Below are positions 32,185 through 42,460 of a DNA stretch of 64,000 bases, in pieces. The position numbers and the translations under genes were made by a program. The stretch lies in contig BTPG01000006.1 in NCBI GenBank assembly GCA_036245525.1, positions 89,949,504 to 90,013,503 on the forward strand. The letters are read 5' to 3'. Below the pieces are notes generated by a model that saw nothing but the letters and a program-made list of their open reading frames with translations, did not search any database and was not told the DNA's origin. Source of the DNA: Semisulcospira habei (Eukaryota; Mollusca; Gastropoda; Semisulcospiridae). Position 1 is the stretch's first letter. Every line of letters begins with the position of its first letter.

Positions 32185-32206
32185 AATGTGTTTTGAGAAA
32201 ACAAAT

Positions 32207-33020
32207 GATTATCTCCATGGTTTGGTCCACTGACAATGAGAAGTACCGGCAATTCAAAGCAAAACTTCCTCTAAACACACATGAACTAGACATAAAAATT
32301 CAGACTGATTTGTGTCACTTAAGTGTGTACTGCCGGCCGATAAACAGGCCATTGCATCATATAGTGTGCGATGTCAAACACATCTTTACATGTTTTTGAA
32401 CGTCAATGAAACTTTTACCTTATAGTTTGATTGCACGAGCGTGTGTGTTCGTGTGGAGGTTGTGGGGGATCTACATTCAAGTTCACCCAGAGAGGAGGAA
32501 TGTGTTACACTGTGCAAAGGGAGAATAAATCCCGTCTGTCAGAGGCATAGACCATCATGAGACCCCACAGACAGTTCACTAGCGTTAATATGCGCCTTGA
32601 CACTGCATCATTCATTTTCATCTTGGGCCTCCCGCCAAGGAAATTACAGCTTTGTCTGAATCTGTGAGAGTGACCAGATGCCAAGGTAACTAAACCCGCT
32701 GCCTGTTGCTGGACATGGTACACGCAAATACTAGACAGCCTTGACCTGAGAAGTGGGTAGGGGTGCTGGCGAGGATGGATGGGAGGGGACGTAACCACTC
32801 CCACTAGCTGTCTGTTACTGCTAGTTTGGCTGGTCACTGCTGGTGCAGTCCCATGGGACACTGCGGCAAATGGAGGAACACCTTCAAGAGAGAGCCTGTC
32901 TTTTAAGCGGCATTTGGGGAAGACTCAAAAGATGAACGATCAGGGTTGATCGATATCCCCCAGAAAGCAAAAATTCTTTACCAGTTAATAAATGGAAAAC
33001 AAATCTGCAGACAGACTTAC
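32207..33020. other. Intron without recognised features
   Basis: Ordinary AT-leaning intron sequence. I see no exon, repeat with paired ends or ORF with recognisable motifs. Confidence 0.4.
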
Positions 33021-33075
33021 CTGGCCCATGTGATTCTGGAATGACATCATAGATTCTGCGAAGCAAATTTTCAAG
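33021..33075 (-). CDS. CABIN1: CABIN1 exon 7 of 13 in window
   Basis: This 55-bp micro-exon encodes LENLLRRIYDVIPESHGP plus one base. It has acceptor CCACAG and donor GTAAGT. Joined to the neighbouring exons it reproduces the CABIN1 order: SYKTST, then NLLRRI, then the acidic/aromatic linker. A 17-kb intron containing DIRS-D and DIRS-E follows it in the transcript. Confidence 0.87.
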
Positions 33076-33742
33076 CTGTGGACAAACAAAAAGCAACATG
33101 TCAAATCTTTTTCACATGAAGTGAAAATAGTACTGTTTGTTTGTTCATTTTTCTTTTTCTTTTTTTTCCACCCCGCTTGTGTAAAAACATAAACCACCAA
33201 CATCTCCCAAGACCTGTAACGCAAAGAGATTATGCATTCAGTTGCAGAATCCCCCAAACTGCTTAGCCCTACAATGAGTTTCATCTGCCATCACCTGAAG
33301 CAATTTCACACCATCTCTTATTCTGTACTGAAGAAACAGGCATATCTATGAACATAGTGTGTAGATTAACCTATGAAATCCTGAGGGGTGAGTTTCAAAT
33401 TTGTGTATTGTCCTATGAAGGATAAATTACAGATCAGGAGATATATTTAGTTCAAGGATGGTGCCAGAATAGCTTTGGGGCCTAAACTATCATTGTCAAT
33501 TTCATTTCATGCAAAAGCGTATTAGGATGGAAAGGGTGAGAAAGAGGTAGGCTTGGAAAATAAAGGACAATCAAGAGATAGAACTGTGCACAGTTCTCTC
33601 CCGTACTAGGCCTTGTTCTACCTACCTGGTCGTTAACAGGACCCCTTGACTGCTAATGACCATGCTTGGCGAAATGACGCGTCTTTTCCGTCCAATGGTA
33701 TCGTCAGTAGCAGTCAAGTGGTTAACACCATTGCGTACTAAC

Positions 33743-33844
33743 CTCAGCGCCAACAGTGCTGGTCTTGTAGCTGTCAAAGTCTGGCACCGTCTTGGGTCTG
33801 AAGTAATCAAACACCACTTCACACCTTTCCCAAGTCAGGTCAAT
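33743..33844 (-). CDS. CABIN1: CABIN1 exon 6 of 13 in window
   Basis: This 102-bp exon has 34 whole codons: [15 protein letters not shown], then [19 protein letters not shown]. The acceptor is TTCTAG and the donor GTTAGT. The [14 protein letters not shown] block is nearly invariant in CABIN1 as I know the family. Confidence 0.9.
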
Positions 33845-34006
33845 CTAGAAACACAAAATTTAATAATTACAGAAGTTGTTATATATTGTCTATAACACCT
33901 CAAATTAACACTTTCCAACCTTATGGAGTATATATTTTTCATATCAATATCCTAGGGCACAAAAGTGGGATACGACGCTTTTCCGTGGGCCCTACCACAC
34001 GTTTTT

Positions 34007-34229
34007 TTAACCCTTATCATTCGGAATTCACCAGTGTGTGAAATAAGTTTGACTAAAATAATTCAAGGGTAGTGCCAGAATAGCTTGGCGCCTCTAGGTG
34101 CCAAGCTATTCTGGCACCACCCTTGAACTAAACCATTGGTCTATATCCTTATCTGTAAGTACTATAATGTAACTTGCATATGGCAGTGCACAAATTTAAA
34201 GCTTTTAGCCTCAGTAAGATATGGGTTAA
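34007..34229 (+). repeat. TTAA MITE, 'AGAATAGCTTGGCGCC' subfamily
   Basis: Ends TTAACCCTTATCATTCGGAA and AGTAAGATATGGGTTAA. A central imperfect palindrome has arms TTCAAGGGTAGTGCCAGAAT and its inverse. Relatives lie at 34982-35203 (inverted) and 38583-38806. The TTAA duplications and CCC/GGG ends are piggyBac-like (inference). Confidence 0.75.
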
Positions 34230-34390
34230 ATGGTAAATCAAAAGTAGGTACAAATATACACATTTTTTTTATGTAAACAGTGAATAAAAGCCAAGACGTA
34301 TATGCGCAACTGATGTAGCCACGTATATGATGGTCTTCAATGACCACACTTTTCACCCTCTAGCATTTCTCTTTAGAGAGCATCTGCCCT

Positions 34391-34605
34391 TTAACCCATT
34401 TGGCCCCCGAGTCTCTACAGCAGGAGATTGATTGACCATAATAATTCAAGGGTAGTGCCAGATTAGCTTGGCGCCTGCAGGCGCCAAGCTAATCTGGCAC
34501 TACCCTTGAATTATTATGGTCAAGCCATCTCCTGCAACTGGTACATAGTCATCAGGCAACGCCTGCAAAATATGAGAAATGGGACCTTGGGGCTAAAAGG
34601 GTTAA
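34391..34605. repeat. TTAA MITE with 88-bp perfect palindrome
   Basis: The termini are TTAACCCATTTGGCCCC and GGGGCTAAAAGGGTTAA. The core 34434-34521 is a perfect spacer-free palindrome of 2 x 44 bp (GACCATAATAATTCAAGGGT at the start). Such a sequence can fold into a long hairpin in the CABIN1 pre-mRNA. Confidence 0.85.
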
Positions 34606-34846
34606 AACCACTTTTTTTTCCCAAATAAATACGTTGATTGTACAGGTTCTACAGTACCAGCTGTGGGGGACAGCTCCACCATAAAAGTTTAAAAGTATTG
34701 CCAGATTAGCTGAGCACCAGGAAAAGTGCCAGGCTGATCAAACACTATACTCACGAGCCAACAAGCTCTGTCTCTCCCACAATACGCAGGAAACCATTCT
34801 AAAGTATATCCTGTATCAGGCAATGGCTCTAGAATTTGTAACACTG

Positions 34847-34981
34847 TACACAACAAAACCTGTTTAGAGCGACCAGCCTGATCAGAGATCACCTTTCATT
34901 AAAGACCATCATTTAGGTGGCCACAGCCACCTAAAAGATGGTCTTTAATGAAAGGTGACACTTGTTACATCAAGACTTCTC
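34847..34981. repeat. CAGYAGAACC-type hairpin MITE
   Basis: It starts TACACAACAAAACCTGTTTA. Its core arms are CATTAAAGACCATCATTTAG and TAAAAGATGGTCTTTAATGA around GTGGCCACAGCCAC. It directly abuts the next TTAA MITE. Confidence 0.7.
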
Positions 34982-35203
34982 TTAATCCATATCATACTGA
35001 GGCTAAAACCTTCAAATTTGTACACTGCCATATGCAAGCTACATTACAGTACTGACAGATAAGGATACAGACCAATGGCTTTAGTTCAAGGGTAGTGCCA
35101 GAATACCTTGGCGCCTAGAGGTGCCAAGCTATTCTGGCACTACCCTTGAACTATTTTAGTCAAACATATGTCACACACTGGTGTATTCCGAATGATAAGG
35201 GTC
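34982..35203 (-). repeat. TTAA MITE, inverted copy
   Basis: It starts TTAATCCATATCATACTGAG and ends GTATTCCGAATGATAAGGG. It is the reverse orientation of 34007-34229 and ends 30 bp from exon 35233-35428. Confidence 0.72.
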
Positions 35204-35232
35204 TTCTGAGATTCTAGAAGCTGGACACTTAC

Positions 35233-35428
35233 AGGAGTGACGTTGTGATCAAACAGGTGTCTGGCCTTTCCCTTCTTGTTGGGATGACTGTACAAGCAGA
35301 ACACACACTGTTCGAAGGCCGTTTCCAAATCCTCTTTGAGGGACTCGTGAGCATGAGCCAGCTCGCGCGCCAACACTTCCATGTAGAACAGAAGAAAGAA
35401 CCCACGGTCCTTTGTGCACCAGGCATGT
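35233..35428 (-). CDS. CABIN1: CABIN1 exon 5 of 13 in window
   Basis: This 196-bp exon opens with one base completing Arg, then HAWCTKDRGFFLLFYMEVL, LETAFEQCVFCLYSHP and GKARHLFDHNVTP. The donor is a perfect GTAAGT and the exon leaves in phase 0. The EQCVFCLYS..NKKGKAR block aligns with vertebrate CABIN1. Confidence 0.9.
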
Positions 35429-35509
35429 CTGTGTGTAAAGTGAAAAGTATCAGAATGTTTCTTTCCTTCAAATGAATATCAGCAATATGGCATAATAGGG
35501 GCCTGGAGC

Positions 35510-35611
35510 CAGCTGCATGAGTGAGCTTAGTCCTGCGCCAGCCACTAAGCAAGGTGCGCCACGATAGCGGTGCGCCTTGCTTAGTGGCTGGTGCAGTCAC
35601 TCATGTAACTG
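35510..35611. repeat. Imperfect ~100-bp palindrome
   Basis: The arms GCCACTAAGCAAGGTGCGCC and GGTGCGCCTTGCTTAGTGGC surround ACGATAGC. The outer arms (CTGCATGAGTGAGCT, TCACTCATGTAACTG) are imperfect. This is a hairpin family not seen elsewhere in the window. Confidence 0.75.
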
Positions 35612-35685
35612 ACCCCTGCTGCCTATCCTTGCTGCCTAACTTATCTATAAATAGCTTATCTGTCTCAAGTTTATCTCTAAATAAG

Positions 35686-36045
35686 TTGGTTGGTTGGTAC
35701 ATTGCTTATCGTCCCGAGAGCAACAAGACTTTCTCAGGACATGCCTCCACTGCTTGTGAAAAAAAAAACGAAACAGAATACTGAATGCATGTCGTCAGCC
35801 GGTCTAATACGCTAAATAAACCTAAGACCATTTAGCAACACACATCCAATATCAAGAGCTACAGGCAGCGCAGACAGTAGGGAGAGTTTAAAAAAGGAAA
35901 ATACAGGTGAATGGCCTAAGGGTAGACAGAAACACATGCCCCAGAATAGAGGGGAAACCCACCGTGTGAGGTTGACCAGGGTGACCCTGGGAACTAAAAA
36001 GTAGTTAACCCCACCCAAGTCCCCCTGGGCAGACCCGGGTGGGGG
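35686..36045 (-). mobile_element. SINE-like retroposon copy 1
   Basis: Flanked by an 11-bp target duplication CTCTAAATAAG (35675-35685 and 36046-36056). On the minus strand it begins CCCCCACCCGGGTCTGCCC and ends with TTGCTCTCGGGACGATAAGC and an (AACC)n tail. Copies 2 and 3 are at 43220-43553 and 50416-50804. No clear tRNA promoter boxes were seen, so it may be a SINE with another head or a short LINE tail. Confidence 0.75.
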
Positions 36046-36131
36046 CTCTAAATAAGAATTAAGTACAGTTGTACTGTTAATATCAGGTGAACTTTGGATG
36101 TGGATAAAGCAGCTCCTTGTGAGCAAGAGGC

Positions 36132-37247
36132 ATACATTATCCTGAGCCCTGCGGCTGCATAATCTGTAATATACATTATCCTGAGCCCCTGCGGCTGCAT
36201 AATCTCTAATATACATTATCCTGAGCCTCTGAGGCTGCATAATCTCTAATATACATTATCCTACGCCCCTGCGGCTGCATAATCTCTAATATACATTATC
36301 CTACGCCCCTGCGGCTGCATAATCTCTAATATACATTATCCTGAGCCCCTGCTGCTGCATAATCTCTAATATACATTATCCTGAGCCTCTGCGGCTGCAT
36401 AATCTCTAATATACATTATCCTGAGCCCCTGCGGCTGCATAATCTCTAATATACATTATCCTGAGCCCCTGCTGCTGCATAATCTCTAATATACATTATC
36501 CTGAGCCTCTGCGGCTGCATAATCTCTAATATACATTATCCTGAGCCCCTGCGGCTGCATAATCTTTAATATACATTATCCTGAGCCCTTGCTGCTGCAT
36601 AATCTCTAATATACATTATCCTGAGCCCCTGCGGCTGCATAATCTCTAATATACATTATCCTGAGCCCCTGCTGCTGCATAATCTCTAATATACATTATC
36701 CTGAGCCCCTGCTGCTGCATAATCTCTAATATACATTATCATGAGCCCCTGCGGCTGCATAATCTCTAATATACATTATCCTACGCCCCTGCGGCTGCAT
36801 AATCTCTAATATACATTATCCTGAGCCTCTGCGGCTGCATAATCTCTAATATACATTATCCTGAGCCCCTGCTGCTGCATAATCTCTAATATACATTATC
36901 CTGAGCCCCTGCTGCTGCATAATCTCTAATATACATTATCCTGAGCCCCTGCGGCTGCATAATCTCTAATATACATATCCTGAGCCCCTGCGGCTGCATA
37001 ATCTCTAATATACATTATCCTGAGCCCCTGCGGCTGCATAATCTCTAATATACATTATCCTGAGCCCCTGCGGCTGCATAATCTCTAATATACATTATCC
37101 TGAACCCCTGCGGCTGCATAATCTCTAATATACATTATTCTGAGCCCCTGCGGCTGCATAATCTCTAATATACATTATCCTGAGCCCCTGTGGCTATATA
37201 ATCTCTAATATACATTATCCTGAGCCCCTGCGGCTGCATAATCTCTA
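36132..37247. repeat. 40-bp minisatellite, about 28 copies
   Basis: The unit is ATACATTATCCTGAGCCCCT followed by GCGGCTGCATAATCTCTAAT. Variants (GCTGCTGC, GCCTCTG, CTACGCC) recur partly as a three-unit 120-bp pattern, for example copies 6-8 and 9-11. The period is constant at 40 bp except for single-base slips at the ends (36150, 36975). Confidence 0.93.
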
Positions 37248-37399
37248 CTTGTTATTATTAGGTGTGTACCGGTACTTTGCTTTGATCATCACTTTGGTAT
37301 CAGTTTCAGCCAACTTAATAAAATTTCAAATACAAAACGATTTCCAAATACCGTCAGTAGCTCGCTTGAGCTTGCCCTTAGCACCACGTGAATCTTCTG

Positions 37400-37806
37400 T
37401 GTTTACGTACAGTGTGTGAGTGAATGCGTGTGATTCACGTGAGCGTGCTTGTTGGGTTCAGTTCGCGGCTACATTCTGCGCATTGAGTTATATTATAAAT
37501 ATGAGAAATGCGCCATATAAATTCTATGCATTATTATTATCATACTCTGTCTTCTTCAGCATAATTGTTTATTGCCATGACTGTGTTGTGCTGCGCTCTT
37601 TCTTTTTTGCTCACCATGCTGTTTGTGTAATGTCTGCTGACTGTACATGTACAGTGGGTGGACACTGCATGGGCTGGTGGTGCGGCAGATGTGAGAAGCG
37701 TGTGCACTGCATCATATCACATGCTTTGTAAAGAGCTCTGAGGCAAGCAATGGGGATTTAACACTATTTAAAAAACCCTTTATTATTATTATTATTATTA
37801 TTATTG
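37400..37806 (+). mobile_element. Retroposon 3' tails ending in (TTA)n
   Basis: 37480-37545 (GCGCATTGAGTTATATTATA... to CATTATTATTATC) and 37725-37806 (GTAAAGAGCTCTGAGG, GGGGATTTAACACTATTTA and then (TTA)n) look like LINE/SINE 3' ends ending in ATT repeats, as in the L2-like tail at 11942. No coding part remains. Confidence 0.5.
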
Positions 37807-37814
37807 ACACAAAC

Positions 37815-37931
37815 CTGCCAAGATACTCGTGCCCAACACTGAGCAGCATGAGCGATGAGCTGATGGCACCCTCGATCTCGTTCTGACTCTCTGCGTCCGG
37901 CAATTTAAGGACATTCAGCTTCTCCTCCTCA
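37815..37931 (-). CDS. CABIN1: CABIN1 exon 4 of 13 in window
   Basis: This 117-bp exon is phase 2 in and phase 2 out. It encodes HEEEKLNVLKL, then SSLMLLSVGHEYLGR. The block LMLL..HEYLGR is a CABIN1 signature. The acceptor is GGCAG and the donor GTTTGT. A (TTA)n retroposon tail ends about 10 bp beyond the donor. Confidence 0.88.
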
Positions 37932-38043
37932 CTGCCACACACAGAAATTAACACAAGAAATGAACTGACTTCGATGGCCAACCCCCTTGTGTATTCATCC
38001 GTTCCTACTGTAGACAGCAACAGGCAGCTAAATGCACAAGGTA

Positions 38044-38233
38044 TTAACCCATTTAGCTCCAACACTCGAGATGGACTGACCATGATAATTCAAGGGTAGT
38101 GCCAAATTAGCTTGGTACCTGAAGGCACCAAGCTAATCTGGCACTACTCTTGAATTATCATGGTCAGTCCATCTCCTGCAACTGGCACATAGTTTTGGGG
38201 ATAATAATTTGGGAAATGAGGCCATGGGGTTAA
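38044..38233. repeat. TTAA palindromic MITE, tandem copy 1
   Basis: It starts TTAACCCATTTAGCTCC and ends GGCCATGGGGTTAA. The core 38073-38170 is a near-perfect palindrome (GGACTGACCATGATAATTCA). Its final TTAA is the first TTAA of the next MITE. Confidence 0.82.
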
Positions 38234-38451
38234 CCCTCTTAGCCCCAACACCCTACAGCAGGGGATTGATTGACCATGATAATGCAAGTGTAGTGCCAGA
38301 TTAGCTTGGCGCCTTCAAAAGGCGCCAAGCTAATCTGGCACTACACTTGCATTATCATGGTCAATCTATCTCCTGCAACTGGTACATAGTCATTAACTTA
38401 AGTAACATTTCCAAAATTTGGGAAATGCACCTGTGGGGCTAAAAGGGTTAA
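38230..38451. repeat. TTAA palindromic MITE, tandem copy 2
   Basis: It starts TTAACCCTCTTAGCCCCAAC and ends GGGGCTAAAAGGGTTAA. The core 38268-38366 is palindromic with AATGCAAGTGTAGTGCCAGA arms. It shares TTAA 38230-38233 with its neighbour. Another TTAA (38457-38460) follows at once. Confidence 0.82.
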
Positions 38452-38582
38452 ATGGGTTAAGTCACAAAACCATGTGTGTTTATGACAGGGGAACCTGTTT
38501 TGCGCAACAGCGGTCTTAAAATGACAGGGAAGTCTTGAAGGGCAGACAGTGCCACCTGTCACATCATGGTTGCTACAGCCAC

Positions 38583-38806
38583 CTAACCCTTATCAATTGG
38601 AATACACCAGTGTGTGAAATAAGTTTGACTAAAATAGTTCAAGGGTAGTGCCAGAATAGCTTGGCGCCTCTAGGCACCAAGCGATTCCGGCACCACCCTT
38701 GAACTAAAGCCATTGGTCTATATCCTTATCTGCAAGTACTATAATGTAGCTTGCATATGGCAGTGTACAAATTTGAAGCTTTTGGCCTCAGTATGATATG
38801 GGTTAA
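38583..38806 (+). repeat. TTAA MITE, 'AGAATAGCTTGGCGCC' subfamily copy 3
   Basis: It starts CTAACCCTTATCAATTGG and ends GTATGATATGGGTTAA, with a central palindrome TTCAAGGGTAGTGCCAGAAT. About 38465-38582 before it is a decayed CAGYAGAACC-type fragment. Confidence 0.72.
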
Positions 38807-38929
38807 ACGATGGTCTCAAAGACAGGTGATCCCTCATGAGAGCAGTCCTTACTCAAGTAATCCATCCAACAAATCACTTTTTTTTTTTAGGCAATTTCAC
38901 CGCAGCTGTAGATTGAACAGTTTAATTTA

Positions 38930-39220
38930 AGGGTAATGGCATATTAGTTTGGCGCCTACCTCTGCACTATCTCGGCACCATCCTATCTAGTTGATCCATA
39001 CTTATTTGTTGTGTCAGAATTATTTAACTCTAAGGCTGCATTTATTATAATTTTGGAGGTGTCACTTAATGACTATGTATCAGTTGTAAGAGATGGAATG
39101 ACCATGACAATTCAAGAATAGTGCCAGATTAGATTGGAGCTAAGCTGATCAGGCACTACCCTTGAATCATCATGGTAAATTCACCGCCTGCTGTAGTGCG
39201 TTGGGACTAAATGGGTTAAG
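38930..39220. repeat. Degenerate TTAA MITE remnants
   Basis: Pieces such as TTTAAGGGTAATGGCATATT, GACCATGACAATTCAAGAAT and GACTAAATGGGTTAA are recognisable. The palindrome arms have diverged and are incomplete. Confidence 0.5.
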
Positions 39221-39234
39221 AAAGTATACATACA

Positions 39235-39361
39235 GAGGGAAATCACTCAGTGATGGACAAACAAGCATTTAGATCCCTTGCCCCCTGCCTTGTGGCACCC
39301 AATCACCCAAGGAAGGGATCAGGGGATCTAACTTTGTCCAGCACTGAGTGATTTCCCTTGT
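39235..39361. repeat. Imperfect palindrome around GGATCTAA
   Basis: GAGGGAAATCACTCAGTGAT on the left pairs with CACTGAGTGATTTCCCTT on the right, with TTAGATCCC and GGGGATCTAA inside. It is a separate hairpin family. Confidence 0.7.
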
Positions 39362-39395
39362 CTCACATCTGGTGTGTGATGATTCAGTAAAGTGT

Positions 39396-39486
39396 TTAAC
39401 CTTTTGGTTGTCGGTAGCGGTTTTTGTCACGATGATTCCTGCAGGAATCATTGTGACAAAAGCCACTACCAACAGCCAAAGGGTTA
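39396..39486. repeat. 91-bp TTAA palindrome
   Basis: The arms TTAACCTTTTGGTTGTCGGT and CTACCAACAGCCAAAGGGTTA meet at GATTCCTGCAGGAATC with few mismatches. It lies 26 bp from exon 39512-39685, next to its donor side. Confidence 0.8.
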
Positions 39487-39511
39487 CAATATACACAAAA
39501 TGGCCGCTCAC

Positions 39512-39685
39512 TGCTTGATGACTCGGTAGAGGAGGGTCCAAGGCAGCACGCTGCTGATCGGCATCTCAGTGACAGAGTCCGACACGTCGTGGTTGATCTC
39601 GATGATGCGCATCAAGTTTTGAGCAAAGCGAACAGACGTACGGGGGGTGAGGAAATTGAGAGCTTGCCGCTTTATGTCCATAACC
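39512..39685 (-). CDS. CABIN1: CABIN1 exon 3 of 13 in window
   Basis: This 174-bp exon begins with one base that completes an Arg codon, then VMDIKRQALNFL, RFAQNLMRIIEINHD and SSVLPWTLLYRVIK. It ends in phase 2. Acceptor CCAG and donor GTGAGC are both present. The SSVLPW block is strongly CABIN1-like. Confidence 0.9.
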
Positions 39686-40224
39686 CTGGAACATGGTAGC
39701 AATGGAGGTTACTGATAGAGTTGGTTTTTTTTAATCAAAAGTAGGTCAAATACTGAAACCACTGTCGCTGTTGTTGTTTGGGGTTTGGGGGCGTTATTTT
39801 TCTTAGAACCATGCGCAATTTTCGACCTACTTCTGATTTCTGAACAGCTATTAATCAGCTTTAGTTTTGAAAATGCACAATGTTCACAATCTTGATGGAT
39901 ATGCCTTTGTGCCATGCATCAAGTGGGCAATGGAGTTATCAAAGAATCAGAAGTCAGAAAACCCACAAAGTTTACACTTTCTGTGGACTCCGAGGAAACA
40001 AAATCCTGCAAAACCTGGCAGCAATTAGAACCAGAAATAGGTCAGAAAATGCATAAAGTTCACACATATAGTGGATCTGGCTTTATGTCCAAAACCATAC
40101 AACATGGAGACATCTGAAGTTATCCATGAATGAGAAGTGTGTCAGACAATGAACAAAATTCACACACACACACACTGAATCTGGCCACCGTGTTCCATCT
40201 GCAGGAAGAAAATAGGCATATGAA

Positions 40225-40416
40225 TACAGCAGAACCTGTTTTGAGCGACAGTTGTTGCAACAAAGAAAGTGGTCTTAAAGACAGGTGTTCTCTAAAGAGA
40301 AGTCTTGAAAAAGTGTTACATGTCATGAAAGAACATCATTTAGGTGGCTGTAGCCACCTAAATGATGGTCTTTAATGACAGGTGACCTCTCTTCATTCAG
40401 AACAGATTTTCCTGTA
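40225..40416. repeat. CAGYAGAACC-type hairpin MITE, intact copy
   Basis: The termini TACAGCAGAACCTGTTTTGA and AGAACAGATTTTCCTGTA are inverted repeats beside TA. The core is CATCATTTAGGTGGCTGTAG and its inverse. Mariner-like features (TA, CAGYAGAACC) are inference. It ends 27 bp from exon 40443-40645. Confidence 0.75.
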
Positions 40417-40442
40417 CATTGTAACTCTAATAATGCTCTCAC

Positions 40443-40645
40443 CTCTGCAGCCCATGGAAAAGCCTAACCAGCGTTTGCGCCCAGCTGTCTCTGGTGGGGA
40501 CAGTGGGGGAGTGGCGATAGTGGTGGAGGGCCTCATCCAGGGCCACCTCCCCCCACACTAAACAATGGCCCAGGTCCTGCAGGCGAAACAGGGCGTCCAT
40601 CAGAATTTCCAGCTGGATGTGGCGTTCTGGATCCGGTAACGTAGA
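40443..40645 (-). CDS. CABIN1: CABIN1 exon 2 of 13 in window
   Basis: This 203-bp exon starts in phase 0 with STLPDPERHIQLEIL and ends LVRLFHGLQ plus two bases of the next codon. Its donor is GTGAGA. It encodes a helix-rich TPR-like segment (LMDALFRLQDLGHCL, EVALDEALHHY). A 22-kb intron full of nested transposons separates it from the previous exon. Confidence 0.88.
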
Positions 40646-40688
40646 CTGGACAAAATGTAGTGGAAAATGATACTGACAGTAGAGTTTG

Positions 40689-40823
40689 TTAACTTTTTGA
40701 CGACGGAACGTACGTGTGTGCAAGGCAAAGCTCCGATGCCAACGGGGCGCACACATATGTGCGCTGGCCTCGTTTACATTGCCGACAAGGCGCACACATG
40801 TGTGTGCTCAAATTCCAGTTTAA
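40689..40823. repeat. TTAA hairpin with GCGCACACAT core
   Basis: It starts TTAACTTTTTGACGACGGAA and ends TGTGTGCTCAAATTCCAGTT plus TAA. GGCGCACACATATGTGCGC inside is self-complementary. It belongs to the TTAA-bounded class. Confidence 0.55.
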
Positions 40824-41166
40824 CGAGCAATACCGGCAGTACGGTCTAAGGGAAGCAACCTGCTATAATATTTCAAGCACTCATTTATGTACTGGTAGAG
40901 TGACTTTTCTTGTTTGTATGGGCTGAAACAAGCAAAATGGAGGCAAAGCGAGCCCACAAGCGCGAAAAAATGCATTTTTCTCTAAAATGTATTTTTTCGA
41001 AAAATACTTATCGATGGCATTACTATATGGAAGATACACTTAGCTTACCAATTTCAGTCTAAGAATCTGTTGTGTATACCTACACAACCAGGGAGGCGAC
41101 TCTAGGGAGTCGTTACCAAGAAACCCTGAGTATAGCACTCCAGTGGCAAGCAGGGAGATCATTCGA

Positions 41167-41254
41167 GTAATGCCATCGGTAAGTATTTTTCAAAAAAATA
41201 CATTTTAGAGAAAAATACATTTGTTTCCTCAAAATACATTACCGATGGCATTAC
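41167..41254. repeat. DIRS-F internal complementary region
   Basis: It begins GTAATGCCATCGGTAAG and ends CCGATGGCATTAC. It matches the outer ends at 40975-41024 and 60577-60612. Confidence 0.85.
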
Positions 41255-41351
41255 TATATGGAAGAATAGCGAAAAGGAGGCGAGTGCTGCCCGCAAACCC
41301 GCCAGTGCAAACTAGCGCAGCCCGCGAGGGGCAACCTCCCCACGATTTCAG

Positions 41352-42460
41352 CTAAGTGTGACCTACGGCGCCCGAGGCGCCGGGAGGGAGAGTTGCGCTG
41401 CAGCGAAGTCCCCCACTAGCTAGGGCCAGGTAGTCCCGCGAGGTCCCTGAGGTAGAAGCGGGCAAAGGTGGAATTAGCCTGCCACCCGACAGCCGCCCCC
41501 CCCCCCACCCCCCCCACCAAATGTCTTGCACGCCACCGTTCCGATCAAACATGATGCCAGTGGAGACCGTACAGACCTCGTGTGCTTGTATAAGCGGCCC
41601 TTAGCCCCAGCTGGGGAGAGCTCATCGTACGCAGAGCAGATAACCCAACGCAGCCATGAGGCAACCTTCTGCGCAGAGATATAGACCCTGCTGGGGGATA
41701 GCGGAAGGAAGAGGTGGGTCCGGCCGCGTCGGATAGGCTCTGTCCTGTGCAGGTAGACTCGCAGCGCCCGGACCGAGTCCTGGGTCTGGTCAGGTCCCCT
41801 GAGAGGGCGCAGGGTAATGACTGGGGCCCAGGGCGAGGGGAGCCGATTCCTCGCCAAGAAGGCGGGGTCCGTGAGGAGGTGCACGGAGCCATCCGACCTG
41901 TGCTGTAGACAGGCCGGCTCCACCGAAAGCGCATGCAGCTCGCTGACTCGGGACGCTGTAGCGAGCGCCAATAGGAAGCAGGTCTTCCTGGTCATGTCCG
42001 CCAGACTGGCCAAGGGCAGAGGCTCGAACTTGCTCAAATTCAGCCAGGTAAGGACCCAGGGGAGGTCCCAGCGAGGAACGAGCGAGTGTGGGACCGGTCG
42101 CCGGAGCTCGAAGCACATCAGGTCCGAGAGGTCCAGGCATGCCCCAGGGTCCGCGCAGCCCAAATGGCGGTACGTGTCCGCCACCATGGAGAGGTATCCA
42201 CAGATGGTGATAGGGGCCAGGTTCTGCTCTTGGAAAAGCCACAGGAAGAACTTGGCTAGCTGAGGGGATGTCAGAGCCGTGGGGGAGAGGCGCCTCGACC
42301 CGCACCATCCCCGGAAGACTCGCCACTTTGCCTCGTACACCCGGTGGGTGGAAGGTCTGCGGGCCGCAGCGATAGCCTCCACCGCCGCATGCGAGAAACC
42401 TCTTGAGGAGAGGGCTTGCCGCACAACCTCCAGGCATGTAAGGTGAGCCGCTCCGGGCAC
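41352..42460 (-). pseudogene. DIRS-F tyrosine recombinase remnant
   Basis: The N-terminal part is readable (STHRVYEAKWRVFRGWCGS, ITICGYLSMVADTYRHLG) and the Arg box is kept (ATASRVSELHALS). The HxxR box is scrambled by a frameshift near 41590. A C-run at 41501-41519 disrupts the region before the Tyr. The protein cannot be functional. Confidence 0.8.

Larger units (their letters stand above)
19462..32206 (-). mobile_element. DIRS-D: full-length DIRS element, split by DIRS-E
   Basis: Inverted terminal repeats of 175 bp lie at 19501-19675 and 32010-32184. The internal complementary region is at 19727-19814. It combines the outer ends of both termini, the diagnostic DIRS layout. Minus-strand ORFs run gag (25320-22787), RT/RNase H/MT-like (about 22763-20844) and tyrosine recombinase (about 21110-19942). 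DIRS-E sits in its 5' leader, between about 25711 and 31923. Only one clear lesion, a TGA in RT, was seen outside G-runs. Confidence 0.88.

Noticed and set aside
36132..37247. CRISPR-like array
   Set aside because: The 40-bp unit is repeated directly with no unique spacers, in a eukaryotic intron. It is a minisatellite.
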